DNA of 44,150 nucleotides from Bacteroidales bacterium (GTDB lineage: Bacteria > Bacteroidota > Bacteroidia > Bacteroidales > F082): positions 1 through 44,150 of the forward strand of contig JABFQW010000017.1 in NCBI GenBank assembly GCA_013141455.1. Direction: 5' to 3'. A program made the position numbers and the translations under genes. Below the pieces are notes generated by a model that saw only the letters and a program-made list of their open reading frames with translations, was not told where the DNA came from and did not search any database. Position 1 is the first letter of the stretch. Every line of letters starts with the position of its first letter. Positions 8,144 to 17,371 of the stretch are shown piece after piece.

Positions 8144-8764
8144 ATGCAAAAAAACTTGAAAGATTTGTTGGGTTACGAGAAGATTGAGAAATATGCTCCC
8201 GAAAAATTGAAGGAACTGGAAGTACATTATCGTGCTATTTTGTCATTGATTGGTGAAAATCCTGAGCGTGAAGGTCTTCTGGATACACCGCGTCGTGTTG
8301 CCAAATCCATCCAGTTTTTAACCCAGGGTTATGATCACGACCCGCGTGAGATACTGCTTTCGGCTCGTTTTAAGGAAGATTATCGCGAGATGGTGATCGT
8401 GAAAGACATTGAGATTTTTTCGTTGTGCGAACACCATATGATTCCGTTTATCGGGAAAGCCCATATCGGGTATATACCGAATGGCTATATCACCGGATTA
8501 AGCAAGATTGCAAGGGTGGTAGAAGCCTATTCGCGCAGGCTTCAGGTGCAGGAACGATTGACGACACAAATAAAGGATGCGATACAGGGAGCCCTGAACC
8601 CGCTGGGTGTTGCAGTTGTTATCGAAGCGCGCCATATGTGTATGTCGATGCGTGGCGTTCAGAAACAAAGCGCTGTTACTACAACCAGCGACTTTACGGG
8701 TGCATTCAGCCGTGCTGAAACACGTGCTGAATTTATCAGTCTGATCAGTTCAAAATTGGCTTAG
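8144..8764 (+). CDS. folE: GTP cyclohydrolase I
   Basis: Converts GTP to 7,8-dihydroneopterin triphosphate, the entry to folate, biopterin and queuosine. It is 206 residues, the normal length. Zinc ligands C95, H98 (LCEHHMIPF) and C166 (RHMCMSMRG, with H164) are all present, as is the QERLT segment near residue 136 that contributes to the GTP site. It lies 86 bases after the pterin synthase gene on the same strand, so substrate and product enzymes are neighbours. I see no riboswitch in the gap. It is the homodecameric type I enzyme, not the FolE2 type. Confidence 0.96.
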   Translation: MQKNLKDLLGYEKIEKYAPEKLKELEVHYRAILSLIGENPEREGLLDTPRRVAKSIQFLTQGYDHDPREILLSARFKEDYREMVIVKDIEIFSLCEHHMIPFIGKAHIGYIPNGYITGLSKIARVVEAYSRRLQVQERLTTQIKDAIQGALNPLGVAVVIEARHMCMSMRGVQKQSAVTTTSDFTGAFSRAETRAEFISLISSKLA

Positions 8765-8804
8765 TGAATAATATTAAATAGTAATAATTAAAACGTAGAT
8801 TTAT

Positions 8805-9530
8805 ATGAACAGTATTCAAAATCCATTTTCGCAAACGACCGATTTTCAATCGCAATCGTTGGTGCGCACTTTCATGACAAATGTTTTCACGTGGATGTTT
8901 GTCGCCATGGCGCTCACCGCATTAATCGCATACACGGCTGCCGGTAACGCATCATTTCTCAATATAATGATAAATCCTGAAACCGGTGGTATGTCGATCA
9001 TGGGCTGGATAGTCATGTTATCACCGTTGGGTCTTGTGTTGTGGATGTCGGCAGGTTTTGCTAAAATGAGCGCCAATACAATGACGCTCGTGTTTATTGC
9101 CTATTCGGTATTGATGGGTCTAAGTCTGAGTTTTATTTTTCTGGCATACACCGGTTCATCGATTGCCAAAACATTCATGATTACATCAGCCATGTTTGGT
9201 TTGATGGCGGTGTTGGGATTCACAACCAAAACCGACCTGAGTAAGTTTGGTTCCATCATGATGATGGGAGTCATCGGGATTGTTGTTGCCTCGCTTGTCA
9301 ATTTTTTCATGAAGAGCAGCATGCTCGATTATATTATCAGTTTCGTGGGCGTTTTGGTTTTCACAGGTTTAACTGCGTATGATGTGCAAAAACTCAAACG
9401 AATTGGTTCTGCAGCGATAGAACATGGTGATACCATGCGAAAAGTTACCTTGATGGGTGCATTGACATTATATCTTGATTTCATCAATTTATTCTTATTT
9501 TTGCTTCGCTTTTTCGGTGATCGTAAATAA
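8805..9530 (+). CDS. Bax inhibitor-1/YccA-family membrane protein
   Basis: A 241-residue inner-membrane protein with seven predicted hydrophobic segments, starting with the family-typical N-terminus ending in LVRTFMTNVFTWMFVAMA. The later signature LTAYDVQKLKRIG and the closing LYLDFINLFLFLLRFFG are both present. Bacterial members are thought to act as proton-sensitive calcium leak channels or as modulators of FtsH proteolysis; nothing here says which. It begins 40 bases after folE and ends 51 bases before fabD on the same strand. Co-transcription is possible but no shared function is evident. Confidence 0.92.
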   Translation: MNSIQNPFSQTTDFQSQSLVRTFMTNVFTWMFVAMALTALIAYTAAGNASFLNIMINPETGGMSIMGWIVMLSPLGLVLWMSAGFAKMSANTMTLVFIAYSVLMGLSLSFIFLAYTGSSIAKTFMITSAMFGLMAVLGFTTKTDLSKFGSIMMMGVIGIVVASLVNFFMKSSMLDYIISFVGVLVFTGLTAYDVQKLKRIGSAAIEHGDTMRKVTLMGALTLYLDFINLFLFLLRFFGDRK

Positions 9531-9581
9531 TGAAATTTGATAATCGCCTGATAGATAGCTAAAAATCGAAAAGCCAAATTT

Positions 9582-10466
9582 ATGAAAGCTTATGTTTTTC
9601 CCGGACAGGGTTCGCAGTTTGTTGGAATGGGTAAAGATCTGTTTGATAAATCGCCCAGAGCCAAAGAATATTTTTTGAAAGCAAACACCCTGCTCAAATT
9701 TAAAATTACAGATCTGATGTTCGATGGAACAGAAGAAGACCTGAAACAAACAAATGTGACCCAGCCTGCAGTTTTCCTGCATTCGGTGTGTTTAGCCATC
9801 GCCATGGGTGATGCGTTTGTGCCTGATCTTGTGGCAGGACATTCATTGGGCGAGTTTTCAGCTTTGGTTGCCAATAAAAGTATGTCGTTCGAGGATGGAT
9901 TACGTTTGGTTTCGAAACGTGCACAGGCCATGCAAAAAGCCTGTGAGATGCAACCAAGCACGATGGCTGCCATCCTTGGCCTACCCGATTCGACCGTAGA
10001 AATGGTTTGCGCTTCAATCAAAAATGAAATTGTTGTTCCGGCGAATTATAATGGCCCCGACCAGATTGTTATTTCCGGTTCAGTTGAAGGTGTGGCATTG
10101 GCTTGTGAGAAAATGCTTGCTGCCGGAGCAAAACGCGCACTTCCGTTAAAAGTAGGTGGTGCCTTCCATTCACCCCTGATGGAACCAGCCCGTCTGGAAC
10201 TTGCTGAAGCTATTGCTTCGACAAAATTTGCAAGAGGAATTTGTCCGATCTATCAAAATGTTACCGGACAATCGGTTACCGATCCTGAGATCATAAAAAA
10301 GAACCTCATCGCCCAGTTAACCTCTCCGGTTCGCTGGACTCACATCATGAGCAATATGATTGCCAGTGGTGTGAAGGTTGTTGTTGAAGTTGGGCCAGGC
10401 AATGTATTGCAGGGTATGTTTAAAAAAATTGACCGGAATATTATTACCCAAAGCGCATCTGTTTAA
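9582..10466 (+). CDS. fabD: Malonyl-CoA:ACP transacylase
   Basis: Loads malonyl groups onto acyl carrier protein for fatty acid synthesis. The 294-residue protein has the oxyanion-loop GQGSQ (8-12), the nucleophilic serine S88 in GHSLGE and the catalytic histidine H196 in AFHSPLM. The length is normal and the start ATG at 9582 directly precedes the conserved KAYVFPGQGS strand. No other fatty acid synthesis gene adjoins it. The gene is followed by a clear hairpin terminator (10490-10519) that separates it from the convergent cinA. Confidence 0.96.
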   Translation: MKAYVFPGQGSQFVGMGKDLFDKSPRAKEYFLKANTLLKFKITDLMFDGTEEDLKQTNVTQPAVFLHSVCLAIAMGDAFVPDLVAGHSLGEFSALVANKSMSFEDGLRLVSKRAQAMQKACEMQPSTMAAILGLPDSTVEMVCASIKNEIVVPANYNGPDQIVISGSVEGVALACEKMLAAGAKRALPLKVGGAFHSPLMEPARLELAEAIASTKFARGICPIYQNVTGQSVTDPEIIKKNLIAQLTSPVRWTHIMSNMIASGVKVVVEVGPGNVLQGMFKKIDRNIITQSASV

Positions 10467-10489
10467 TTGTATAACAATATATTAATAGA

Positions 10490-10519
10490 CCTGTCGATGT
10501 AAGTTGACAGGTTTTTTTG
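10490..10519 (+). terminator. Rho-independent terminator of fabD
   Basis: ACCTGTC (10490-10496) pairs with GACAGGT (10507-10513) across a 10-base loop and is followed by a T tract. It lies 24 bases after the fabD stop and just before the 3' end of cinA on the other strand. Confidence 0.85.
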
Positions 10520-10533
10520 ATTTATAAGGGCCC

Positions 10534-11793
10534 TCACTGTTTCAGAAGTTCTAACCTCAGCATATTCAGCGAAGCCAGTGCTGAGCGATGAATATTGCGC
10601 CCACGATGCTCGCCAAACTGAAATTTTTCGGAAATCACTTTTGTGTCAGTTGCCAAGGCGATCCACACGGTACCTACCGGTTTTTCAGGCGTTCCGCCAT
10701 CCGGACCGGCAATACCTGAAGTAGCCAGAGCATAATCAACGTCGAATTTTTTTCGTAACCCTGAAGCCATGGCTTCAACAACTTCTTTGCTGACAGCGCC
10801 AAAACGATTAATATCAGTTTCGGTTACGTTTAATTCACTTATTTTTATTTCATTCGCATAAGCAATTACTGAGCCTTTGAAATAAGCCGAACTGCCTGCT
10901 TTGCTTGTTAGCAGATGTGCAAGGTAGCCGCCGGTACAACTTTCTGCTGTTCCGATTGTTTTATTGAATTCTTTCAATAAATTGCCAACGACTTCTTCCA
11001 GCGAATCCTTATCAAACCCAAAAACATACTCCGAAATTAAAGGAATAAGCTTGTCAACCAACGTTGACATGGTTTGTTCAAGTTCGATATTATCTCTTCC
11101 ATTTCCTGAAAGTCGTAAGCGCACCATACCGGGTTGCGGAAGATAAGCCAGTTTGAAATTTTTGGGTAACGCATGTTCCCAGTCTTTAATCAAATCGGCG
11201 AGATTCGATTCACCGATACCATTTGTCATGATGGTTTTATGAAGGATATGACCCCGACTGACCCTCATCAGCACTTTTGGGATTACCTGATTTTCGAACA
11301 TCACTTTCATCTCGTAAGGTACACCTGGCATCGAAACAACCACTGTTTTGTCTTTTTCGAACCACATGCCAGGTGCAGTGCCGTTCTCATTTTGAACAGG
11401 TTGACAGGCTTCTGGCAACATAGCTTGTTCTTTGTTTCGCCCTGAAACTTTCATGCCTCTTCGTTGAAAAAGTGCTTTCACCTGCTGAAAAGCTTCTTCA
11501 TTGTAAACGAGTTTTGTATTGAAAAATTCACACAGGGCTGGTTTGGTGATGTCGTCTGCTGTTGGTCCCAAACCACCTGTAATAAATACAAATTCGGCCC
11601 TTTCCACTGATTCCTTCAGCGAGTCAATAATTTGTTGGTTGTTGTCGCCAATACTTGTGACCCGTTGTAATTGCAGTCCGTTTAAACTCAACTGTTCACC
11701 CATCCATGAAGCATTGGTATTCACCACCTGCCCAATCAGTAATTCATCACCAATTGTAATAATCTCACAAATACCTTTTCGTTTTCCGGTCAT
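10534..11793 (-). CDS. cinA: CinA-family nicotinamide mononucleotide deamidase
   Basis: A 419-residue two-domain protein. Residues 1-170 are the MoCF/molybdopterin-binding-like domain (ITIGDELLIGQVVNTN, FITGGLGPTADD), and residues 255-419 are the PncC-type domain that deamidates NMN in pyridine nucleotide salvage (GTAESCTGGYLAHLLT, SGIAGPDGGTPEKPVGTV). Both halves look complete. It is convergent with fabD and divergent from the nucleoside phosphorylase gene. No -7 consensus was found just upstream on the minus strand. The historical link to competence is not supported by anything nearby. Confidence 0.95.
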   Translation of the reverse strand: MTGKRKGICEIITIGDELLIGQVVNTNASWMGEQLSLNGLQLQRVTSIGDNNQQIIDSLKESVERAEFVFITGGLGPTADDITKPALCEFFNTKLVYNEEAFQQVKALFQRRGMKVSGRNKEQAMLPEACQPVQNENGTAPGMWFEKDKTVVVSMPGVPYEMKVMFENQVIPKVLMRVSRGHILHKTIMTNGIGESNLADLIKDWEHALPKNFKLAYLPQPGMVRLRLSGNGRDNIELEQTMSTLVDKLIPLISEYVFGFDKDSLEEVVGNLLKEFNKTIGTAESCTGGYLAHLLTSKAGSSAYFKGSVIAYANEIKISELNVTETDINRFGAVSKEVVEAMASGLRKKFDVDYALATSGIAGPDGGTPEKPVGTVWIALATDTKVISEKFQFGEHRGRNIHRSALASLNMLRLELLKQ

Positions 11794-11884
11794 TTTTACC
11801 TTTTATTTTCGTTTTACCCTGATTACTTTCTAAGAAACGATAAAAGTATGCTGATTTTTTCTAAAAGTCCTTCACAAATGATAC

Positions 11885-11918
11885 TTTGATTTTAGAATCC
11901 TGATTGTTAATACCTTTG
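11885..11918 (+). promoter_or_regulatory. Bacteroidota-type promoter for the nucleoside phosphorylase gene
   Basis: TTTG (11885-11888) and TACCTTTG (11911-11918) are separated by 22 bases. The transcript would begin near 11925, about 32 bases before the ATG. Confidence 0.6.
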
Positions 11919-11956
11919 TGACTTCGATTTATTTTTGTGCCCAATGAAATTGACTT

Positions 11957-12832
11957 ATGACTTATATTCCTGATTCTCAATTAGTACTTAATTCCGATGG
12001 TAGTGTTTATCATTTACACCTGTTTCCCGATCAGATTGCTGATGATATCATTCTTGTAGGGGATCCAAACAGGGTAAATTCAATATCAAAACTTTTCGAT
12101 AATATTGAATTAAAGGTATCAAACCGTGAAATTAACACGCATACCGGAACCTATCATGGCAAAAGAATTACGGTTCTTTCGACAGGAATGGGGACCGATA
12201 ATATCGATATTGTGATTAATGAATTGGATGCACTTGCAAATATCAATTTAGAAACCCACGAGATAAAACCTGAACATCGAAGCTTGAATTTTATCCGGCT
12301 TGGAACGTCGGGTGCCATGCAGCCCGATATCGCTGTGGGTGACAGCTATGTTGTTGCAGTGTATGCGCTTGGTTTGGACGGCTTACTGCATTTTTATGAG
12401 AAATCGACAGAAGTTATTGAAAAGGAAATGACCGAGGCTTTCGTAAAACATATGAACTGGTCACCTTTACTTCCGGGCCCGTATGTTGTAAAAGCATCTG
12501 AGGAGCTCCTCGCAAAATTAGGTGAGGGATTTCAATACGGTATAACAGCTACTTCACCTGGTTTTTATGGACCCCAGGGTCGTGTTCTTTGCTTAGGATT
12601 GTCTGATTGCAGGATGAATAAGAATATGGAATCTTTTTCCTTTGAAGGACAACGAATATGTAATTTTGAGATGGAATCATCTGCCTTGTATGGTTTGAGC
12701 CGTATGTTGGGACATCAGGCGCTTACTATCTGCGCCATCATTGCCAACCGTGTTACCGAAAAATTTACATCTGATTACAAACCGTTTATGGATAAATTGA
12801 TTCAGACCACGCTCGACAGGTTGGTTGAATAA
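11957..12832 (+). CDS. Nucleoside phosphorylase (uridine phosphorylase-like)
   Basis: A 291-residue member of the PNP/UDP phosphorylase superfamily, which splits nucleosides with phosphate in salvage. Visible family elements are the phosphate-loop strand ILVGDPNRV (residues 31-39), STGMGTDNIDIVINEL, RLGTSGAMQPDI and the ribose-binding CNFEMESSALYGL. The protein is somewhat longer than the roughly 250 residues of E. coli uridine phosphorylase, as in many Bacteroidota homologues. Substrate preference cannot be read from sequence alone. The 3' end is 5 bases from the convergent alpha/beta hydrolase gene, with no terminator between them. Confidence 0.85.
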   Translation: MTYIPDSQLVLNSDGSVYHLHLFPDQIADDIILVGDPNRVNSISKLFDNIELKVSNREINTHTGTYHGKRITVLSTGMGTDNIDIVINELDALANINLETHEIKPEHRSLNFIRLGTSGAMQPDIAVGDSYVVAVYALGLDGLLHFYEKSTEVIEKEMTEAFVKHMNWSPLLPGPYVVKASEELLAKLGEGFQYGITATSPGFYGPQGRVLCLGLSDCRMNKNMESFSFEGQRICNFEMESSALYGLSRMLGHQALTICAIIANRVTEKFTSDYKPFMDKLIQTTLDRLVE

Positions 12833-12837
12833 ACAGA

Positions 12838-13638
12838 TTACTGAAAACACTTCTCAATAAACTGACCGATTGTCATACCCACAATCTGAGGATTTTCCAT
12901 AAAACCAAAATGAGCTACTTTATCCAGAATCAGTAATTCAGCATGTGCCGGCAAAGCAGCTTGTGACATGATTTTGATATAAGGCATTCGTTTATCCTCT
13001 TTGCCAAGAATAAACAAAACCGGAACCTGAATCCTTTTTAGCAAATCAGTTTGATCAGCTCGATCGCGCATACCCGCCAGCGCTGCAACAATTGCCTCAA
13101 CTTCTTGTGAATGACTGATTTCTTTGATGAAATTAACGCTGTCTGGCTGATTTGCTATAAAACCATCACTAAAAAGTCCGTTGATGAATGGATTAATATA
13201 AGCTGTCTTGTTTTCCTTCACCGCCTCGATCGAGGTATCACGGTTTGTCCGGGCGTTTTCATCATCGGCAGCAGCTTGTGAATGAAGCAGAATCAAACCT
13301 TTCAGCATTTCAGGAAATTGACTAGCAAACTCCAGACTTACGTAACCTCCCATGGAATGTCCAAGTAACATGCATTTTTCTATTTTTTCGGTGGTGAGCA
13401 CAACATTTACCACCTCCGCCATCAACGTCATAGAATGGTTTTTATGTATCATCTCCGACTGACCAAAGCCCGGTAAATCGATGCTGATCACTTTGAACCT
13501 GGGTGTAAAACTGGATTTGAAATCGGCCCAAACCCGATGATCCATTGGGAAACCATGCAACAACACTATGCATTCACCTTGACCATCAACGGTGTAAGAG
13601 ATTTTATGATTTTGAAAAGAAACTACATTCATAAGCAT
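12838..13638 (-). CDS. Alpha/beta hydrolase
   Basis: A 266-residue hydrolase of the alpha/beta fold. The oxyanion strand is VLLHGFPMDHRVW (about 25-36), the nucleophile elbow is GHSMGG, the acid is likely the aspartate in FILGKEDKRMP, and the catalytic histidine is in VAHFGFMENP near the C-terminus. Such proteins act on esters, lactones or haloalkanes and the substrate cannot be named. The start could be the ATG at 13638 or the one two codons in (13632). An octad repeat fills the gap between it and the aminopeptidase gene upstream. Confidence 0.88.
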   Translation of the reverse strand: MLMNVVSFQNHKISYTVDGQGECIVLLHGFPMDHRVWADFKSSFTPRFKVISIDLPGFGQSEMIHKNHSMTLMAEVVNVVLTTEKIEKCMLLGHSMGGYVSLEFASQFPEMLKGLILLHSQAAADDENARTNRDTSIEAVKENKTAYINPFINGLFSDGFIANQPDSVNFIKEISHSQEVEAIVAALAGMRDRADQTDLLKRIQVPVLFILGKEDKRMPYIKIMSQAALPAHAELLILDKVAHFGFMENPQIVGMTIGQFIEKCFQ

Positions 13639-13668
13639 AAATGATTGTGATTTTTAGTCCAATTAATT

Positions 13669-13724
13669 GTCACATTTTCAAATCGTCACATTGTCAAATC
13701 ATCACATTGTCACATTCTCGAATC
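13669..13724. repeat. Degenerate 8-base tandem repeat
   Basis: Seven octads in a row: GTCACATT, TTCAAATC, GTCACATT, GTCAAATC, ATCACATT, GTCACATT, CTCGAATC. The repeat lies between two minus-strand genes, just before the 3' end of the aminopeptidase P gene. Confidence 0.8.
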
Positions 13725-13732
13725 AGATCAAA

Positions 13733-15121
13733 CTAACTACATGCCATTTCTTCAACATCAGCTACCGACTTCGGAATTGCTTTCCCAAGAATCCGGCTTC
13801 CGGTTTCAGTTACCAGAATATCATCTTCGATACGGATTCCACCAAAATCTTTGTATGTTTCAACCTTGTCGTAGTTGATGAAATCCATAAACTGACCTTC
13901 TGCACGGAATTTATCAATCAATGCCGGGATAAAATAGATTCCCGGTTCGTTGGTCAGAACAAAACCTGGTTTGAGTTTTTTGCCCAATCGCAAATAAGCA
14001 GTTCCAAACTGCGTAGCACGTTTCGTGTGTTCATCATACCCCACATTATTTTCACCAAGTCCTTCCATATCATGCACATCCATGCCAAGCATATGACCCA
14101 GACCATGTGGCAAAAACAACGTATGTGCGCCGGCAGCAACAGCATCCTCTACATTTCCTTTCATCAGGCCAAGATTTTTCAGGCCTTCGGTGATGCGCGT
14201 TGCGGCAAGGAAATGCATATCGCGGTATTCTTTGCCCGGAGCAGTGGCAGCGATACTGTCCATATTGGCTTTCAGCACAATTTCATAAATATCTTTTTGG
14301 CGTTCATTGAATTTACCTCCGACGGGAATTGTACGGGTTATATCGCTATCGTAAAGTGATGACAATTCGGCACCGGCATCAACAACCAACATACGACCGG
14401 TTTTCAACACATTGTGGTGACTGTGATTGTGAAGAATCTGGCCATCCATGCTTAGTATCACAGGAAAAGAAACCGATCCGCCAAACGATAAGGCAATGCC
14501 TTCGATGGTGCCGGCAATCTGCTGTTCCGATATTCCGGGTTTGGCCATTTTCATGGCGGTTGTGTGCATCAGCCAGGCCACATCAACCGCCTTTTCAATT
14601 TCTGAAATCTCAAGCTCATTCTTAATCTCTTTGAGTTTAACAACCGCTTTGATCAGTTCGGGACTGGCATTGCTTTTTACCTCTGATGGTTTGTAGCCAA
14701 GTAATTGACTAAGTTCGATCATCATTTCGCCACGGTACGGAGGCAGGAAATGGATGTCGCGGCCTTTGGTGCCGGCCTGTTGAAGTGTTTCGATCAGTTT
14801 ACTGTAAGGAAGTGTTTTCTGAATCCCGACTTCAGCAGCCTGTTCAGCAACTGAAGGCTGTGGTCCCATCCAGATGATATCATCAATATCAAGATCATTT
14901 CCGAAAAGGATTTCTTCGCCGCTTTCGAAATCGATCAATCCGGCAAAACCAGGGTGTGGCAGGCCGAAGAAATACGAAAAATGACTATCCTGACGGTAAT
15001 GATAGGTGTTGGCGGTATAATTCATTGCTGCTTCGGGGTTGGCGATAAACAGGGCCAATCCGCTTTTCATCTCATTTTTTAAACGGTTACGGCGGTCGGT
15101 ATATACTTCTTTTTCGAACAT
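13733..15121 (-). CDS. Aminopeptidase P family metallopeptidase (copy 1)
   Basis: A 462-residue M24B peptidase that removes N-terminal residues preceding proline. An N-terminal creatinase-like domain (1-170) is followed by the pita-bread catalytic domain. The five metal ligands are recognisable: the aspartates in VVDAGAEL and SDITRT, the histidine in HGLGHMLGMDVHD, and glutamates in LTNEPGIYF and IRIEDDILV. The length matches the long bacterial PepP type. It lies next to a second, shorter paralogue on the same strand, 123 bases upstream. The gap shows neither a -7 element nor a terminator that I can support. Confidence 0.93.
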   Translation of the reverse strand: MFEKEVYTDRRNRLKNEMKSGLALFIANPEAAMNYTANTYHYRQDSHFSYFFGLPHPGFAGLIDFESGEEILFGNDLDIDDIIWMGPQPSVAEQAAEVGIQKTLPYSKLIETLQQAGTKGRDIHFLPPYRGEMMIELSQLLGYKPSEVKSNASPELIKAVVKLKEIKNELEISEIEKAVDVAWLMHTTAMKMAKPGISEQQIAGTIEGIALSFGGSVSFPVILSMDGQILHNHSHHNVLKTGRMLVVDAGAELSSLYDSDITRTIPVGGKFNERQKDIYEIVLKANMDSIAATAPGKEYRDMHFLAATRITEGLKNLGLMKGNVEDAVAAGAHTLFLPHGLGHMLGMDVHDMEGLGENNVGYDEHTKRATQFGTAYLRLGKKLKPGFVLTNEPGIYFIPALIDKFRAEGQFMDFINYDKVETYKDFGGIRIEDDILVTETGSRILGKAIPKSVADVEEMACS

Positions 15122-15244
15122 AATGCGTTGAGGTTTAAATGTTTATTTGTTTAATAAATTTCATTGCACAAAAATGCTGTAGTGCAAGTTTACGATTTTC
15201 TTTTATTGGATTACGAAGTTTGCACCCGCAATGGGTTCATTTGA

Positions 15245-16537
15245 TTAGCAATGCTGCATAATTTTTTCAATTTCATCCACTTCCACCGGTATATGTTCCA
15301 TTAAATCAATGGGTTCGGCTTCAGTGATTAAGATATCATTTTCAATTCGGATTCCGATTTTCTCTTCACGGATATAAATTCCGGGTTCGCAGGTGAGTAT
15401 CATTCCGGCTTTCAGTGGTTCAAATTTTGAACCCACATCATGCACATCCAAACCGATATGATGTGCCACGCCGTGCATTAAATATTGTCGATAAAGTGGT
15501 TTATCGGGATTTTGCTTTGCAATGTTTTCGGCTGTTAATAATCCCAGATTTATCATCTCCAATTCCATATATTTCCATACTTCCTTGTTTATCTGATCGA
15601 TGGTAATACCGGGTTTGTAAAGTAGTTTTGCCTTTTTAAAAACACGTAATACGGCCTCATAGCATTGTTTCTGACGAGGCGTAAATTTACCGTTGACCGG
15701 GATTGTACGGCTTAAATCGGCCGAATAATTGGCGTATTCAGCGCCAAAATCAAGAAGCAGTAAATCACCATCCTGAAGTCCCTTGTTGTTGGCTGTGTAG
15801 TGTAAAACACAGGCATTTTCGCCACCGGCGATGATGGGATAGTAGCCGTGACCATTTGCCCGGTTAATCGTAAACTCATGCTCAATCTCAGCCTGAATTT
15901 CAAATTCGTGTTTTCCGGTAATTGGAAATTTTAAAAGTCTTTCAAATGCTTTTCCGGTGATATCACAGGCAGTTTGTATTAGTTCAATCTCCTGTTTCGA
16001 TTTGATGGTGCGCAATTGTTCAAGCAAGGGTGCTGCCCGCTGAAAAGTATGTAAGGGATATTTCTGTTTGATAAGTCGAATCAGAAGCGATTGGTTGTCA
16101 GCGATTTCAGATGAGAACTTAATATATTCATTATTATTGAGATAAACACCGGAAACGTAATTCATTGTTTCCTTCAGCACCATTTCAAACTGACTTGCCG
16201 GCATGATTTGTTTTATGCCCGAAATTTCTATGGCCTCTTCATTATGTAACTGGTGACCTTCCCAAATCGCTTTTTGTTCATCATAATCCTCGATAAACAG
16301 TACTTCGCGAAATGCTGGGTTGGGGCAATCAGGAAACATGAGCAGGCTCGACTTCTCGTTCTGAATTCCTGTCAGATAAAAAAAGTCCGATTGCTGCCGA
16401 TATGGGAAAAACTGGTCGCCATTGCGCGGCATTTTCTCGGCTGAACCCAATATTACCAAATGTTTGGCAGCCATCAATTTAGAAAACCGGTACCGGTTTT
16501 CGATAAACAAATCGTTTGTAATTATCAGGTTCCTCAT
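15245..16537 (-). CDS. Aminopeptidase P family metallopeptidase (copy 2)
   Basis: A 430-residue M24B peptidase, paralogous to the neighbour at 13733-15121. The metal ligands are again complete: LLLDFGAEY and SADLSRT for the aspartates, HGVAHHIGLDVHD for the histidine, LTCEPGIYI and IRIENDILI for the glutamates. The N-terminal domain differs more from copy 1 than the catalytic domain does, suggesting an old duplication with divided substrate range. It is divergent from sdhC with a 153-base gap that holds the sdh promoter. Confidence 0.92.
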   Translation of the reverse strand: MRNLIITNDLFIENRYRFSKLMAAKHLVILGSAEKMPRNGDQFFPYRQQSDFFYLTGIQNEKSSLLMFPDCPNPAFREVLFIEDYDEQKAIWEGHQLHNEEAIEISGIKQIMPASQFEMVLKETMNYVSGVYLNNNEYIKFSSEIADNQSLLIRLIKQKYPLHTFQRAAPLLEQLRTIKSKQEIELIQTACDITGKAFERLLKFPITGKHEFEIQAEIEHEFTINRANGHGYYPIIAGGENACVLHYTANNKGLQDGDLLLLDFGAEYANYSADLSRTIPVNGKFTPRQKQCYEAVLRVFKKAKLLYKPGITIDQINKEVWKYMELEMINLGLLTAENIAKQNPDKPLYRQYLMHGVAHHIGLDVHDVGSKFEPLKAGMILTCEPGIYIREEKIGIRIENDILITEAEPIDLMEHIPVEVDEIEKIMQHC

Positions 16538-16576
16538 ATCTTTAATCCTTCTAAATTAATAAATTGTTCAGGGTTT

Positions 16577-16610
16577 TTTGTGTAACAAAAAAAAATCTTC
16601 CCTACATTTG
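16577..16610 (+). promoter_or_regulatory. Bacteroidota-type promoter of the sdhCAB operon
   Basis: TTTG (16577-16580) and TACATTTG (16603-16610) are separated by 22 bases. The transcript would begin near 16617, leaving a leader of about 74 bases before sdhC. Confidence 0.65.
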
Positions 16611-16690
16611 CTAAATTCACAATGCAAATGTAATTTTTACAATTTAACAAACGAAATGGTTCAGTTGTTCCTCCACTAAAACACAGTAAT

Positions 16691-17359
16691 ATGGGCAATT
16701 CTTTGGCTTATTCATCTATCACTAAAAAGATCATCATGTCGTTGGCTGGTTTGTTTTTAATCAGCTTTCTGTTGGTGCATCTTGGTATCAATCTTCTGAT
16801 ACTGTTCGACAAAACCTACGAAAGTTTTAACATGGCGGCCCATTTTATGGCTACAAATCCCCTCATCCAGGTGTTTCAATGGGTTTTATTTATCGGATTT
16901 ATCATTCACATCATTTATGGGATCATCGTTCAGATACAGAACTGGTCGGCAAGGCCGGTTAAGTATATGAAAAAGGGCTACTCCGAACTATCCTATTTTT
17001 CGAAATTCATGATTCATACCGGAGTTGTGGTTTTCATCTTTCTGATCATTCATTTTGCTAACTTTTTTATCGTGGCAAAGTTTGGTCATGTTGAAGAAAT
17101 CACATATAAATCAGGTACATATGAGAATATGGGTGCGGTTGTTTTTGAAACCTTTAAAATCGGATGGTACGTAGTTTTTTACGTGTTAGCGCTGTTATTA
17201 CTTGGTTTTCATCTCGAGCATGGCATCCAATCAGCATTTCAATCGCTGGGATTCAATCATTGGCGATATACACCAGTCATCAAAATCATCGGAACATTGT
17301 TTTCAATTTTGATTACACTCGGTTTTCTTGCAATCCCACTGGTTATTTACTTTACCTAA
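16691..17359 (+). CDS. sdhC: Succinate dehydrogenase/fumarate reductase cytochrome b subunit
   Basis: A 222-residue membrane anchor that binds haem and quinone for the complex encoded with the next two genes. Five hydrophobic helices are visible, with candidate haem histidines in LVHLGIN, IHIIYGI, IIHFANF and FHLEHG. A single five-helix subunit matches the type B enzymes of Bacteroidota and Epsilonproteobacteria, which carry two haems and no SdhD. It starts after a consensus-like promoter and ends 12 bases before sdhA. The direction (succinate oxidation or fumarate reduction) cannot be read from sequence. Confidence 0.93.
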   Translation: MGNSLAYSSITKKIIMSLAGLFLISFLLVHLGINLLILFDKTYESFNMAAHFMATNPLIQVFQWVLFIGFIIHIIYGIIVQIQNWSARPVKYMKKGYSELSYFSKFMIHTGVVVFIFLIIHFANFFIVAKFGHVEEITYKSGTYENMGAVVFETFKIGWYVVFYVLALLLLGFHLEHGIQSAFQSLGFNHWRYTPVIKIIGTLFSILITLGFLAIPLVIYFT

Positions 17360-17371
17360 GAAATTACAACT

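Noticed and set aside
13667-14359. A 230-codon open frame on the plus strand
   Set aside because: It is antisense to the aminopeptidase P gene, whose metal ligands are conserved in the other frame. The predicted protein has no recognisable pattern and starts inside the octad repeat.
13733-16537. Tandem aminopeptidase P genes as a special system
   Set aside because: Two M24B paralogues side by side are unusual in layout, but both look like ordinary complete peptidases.
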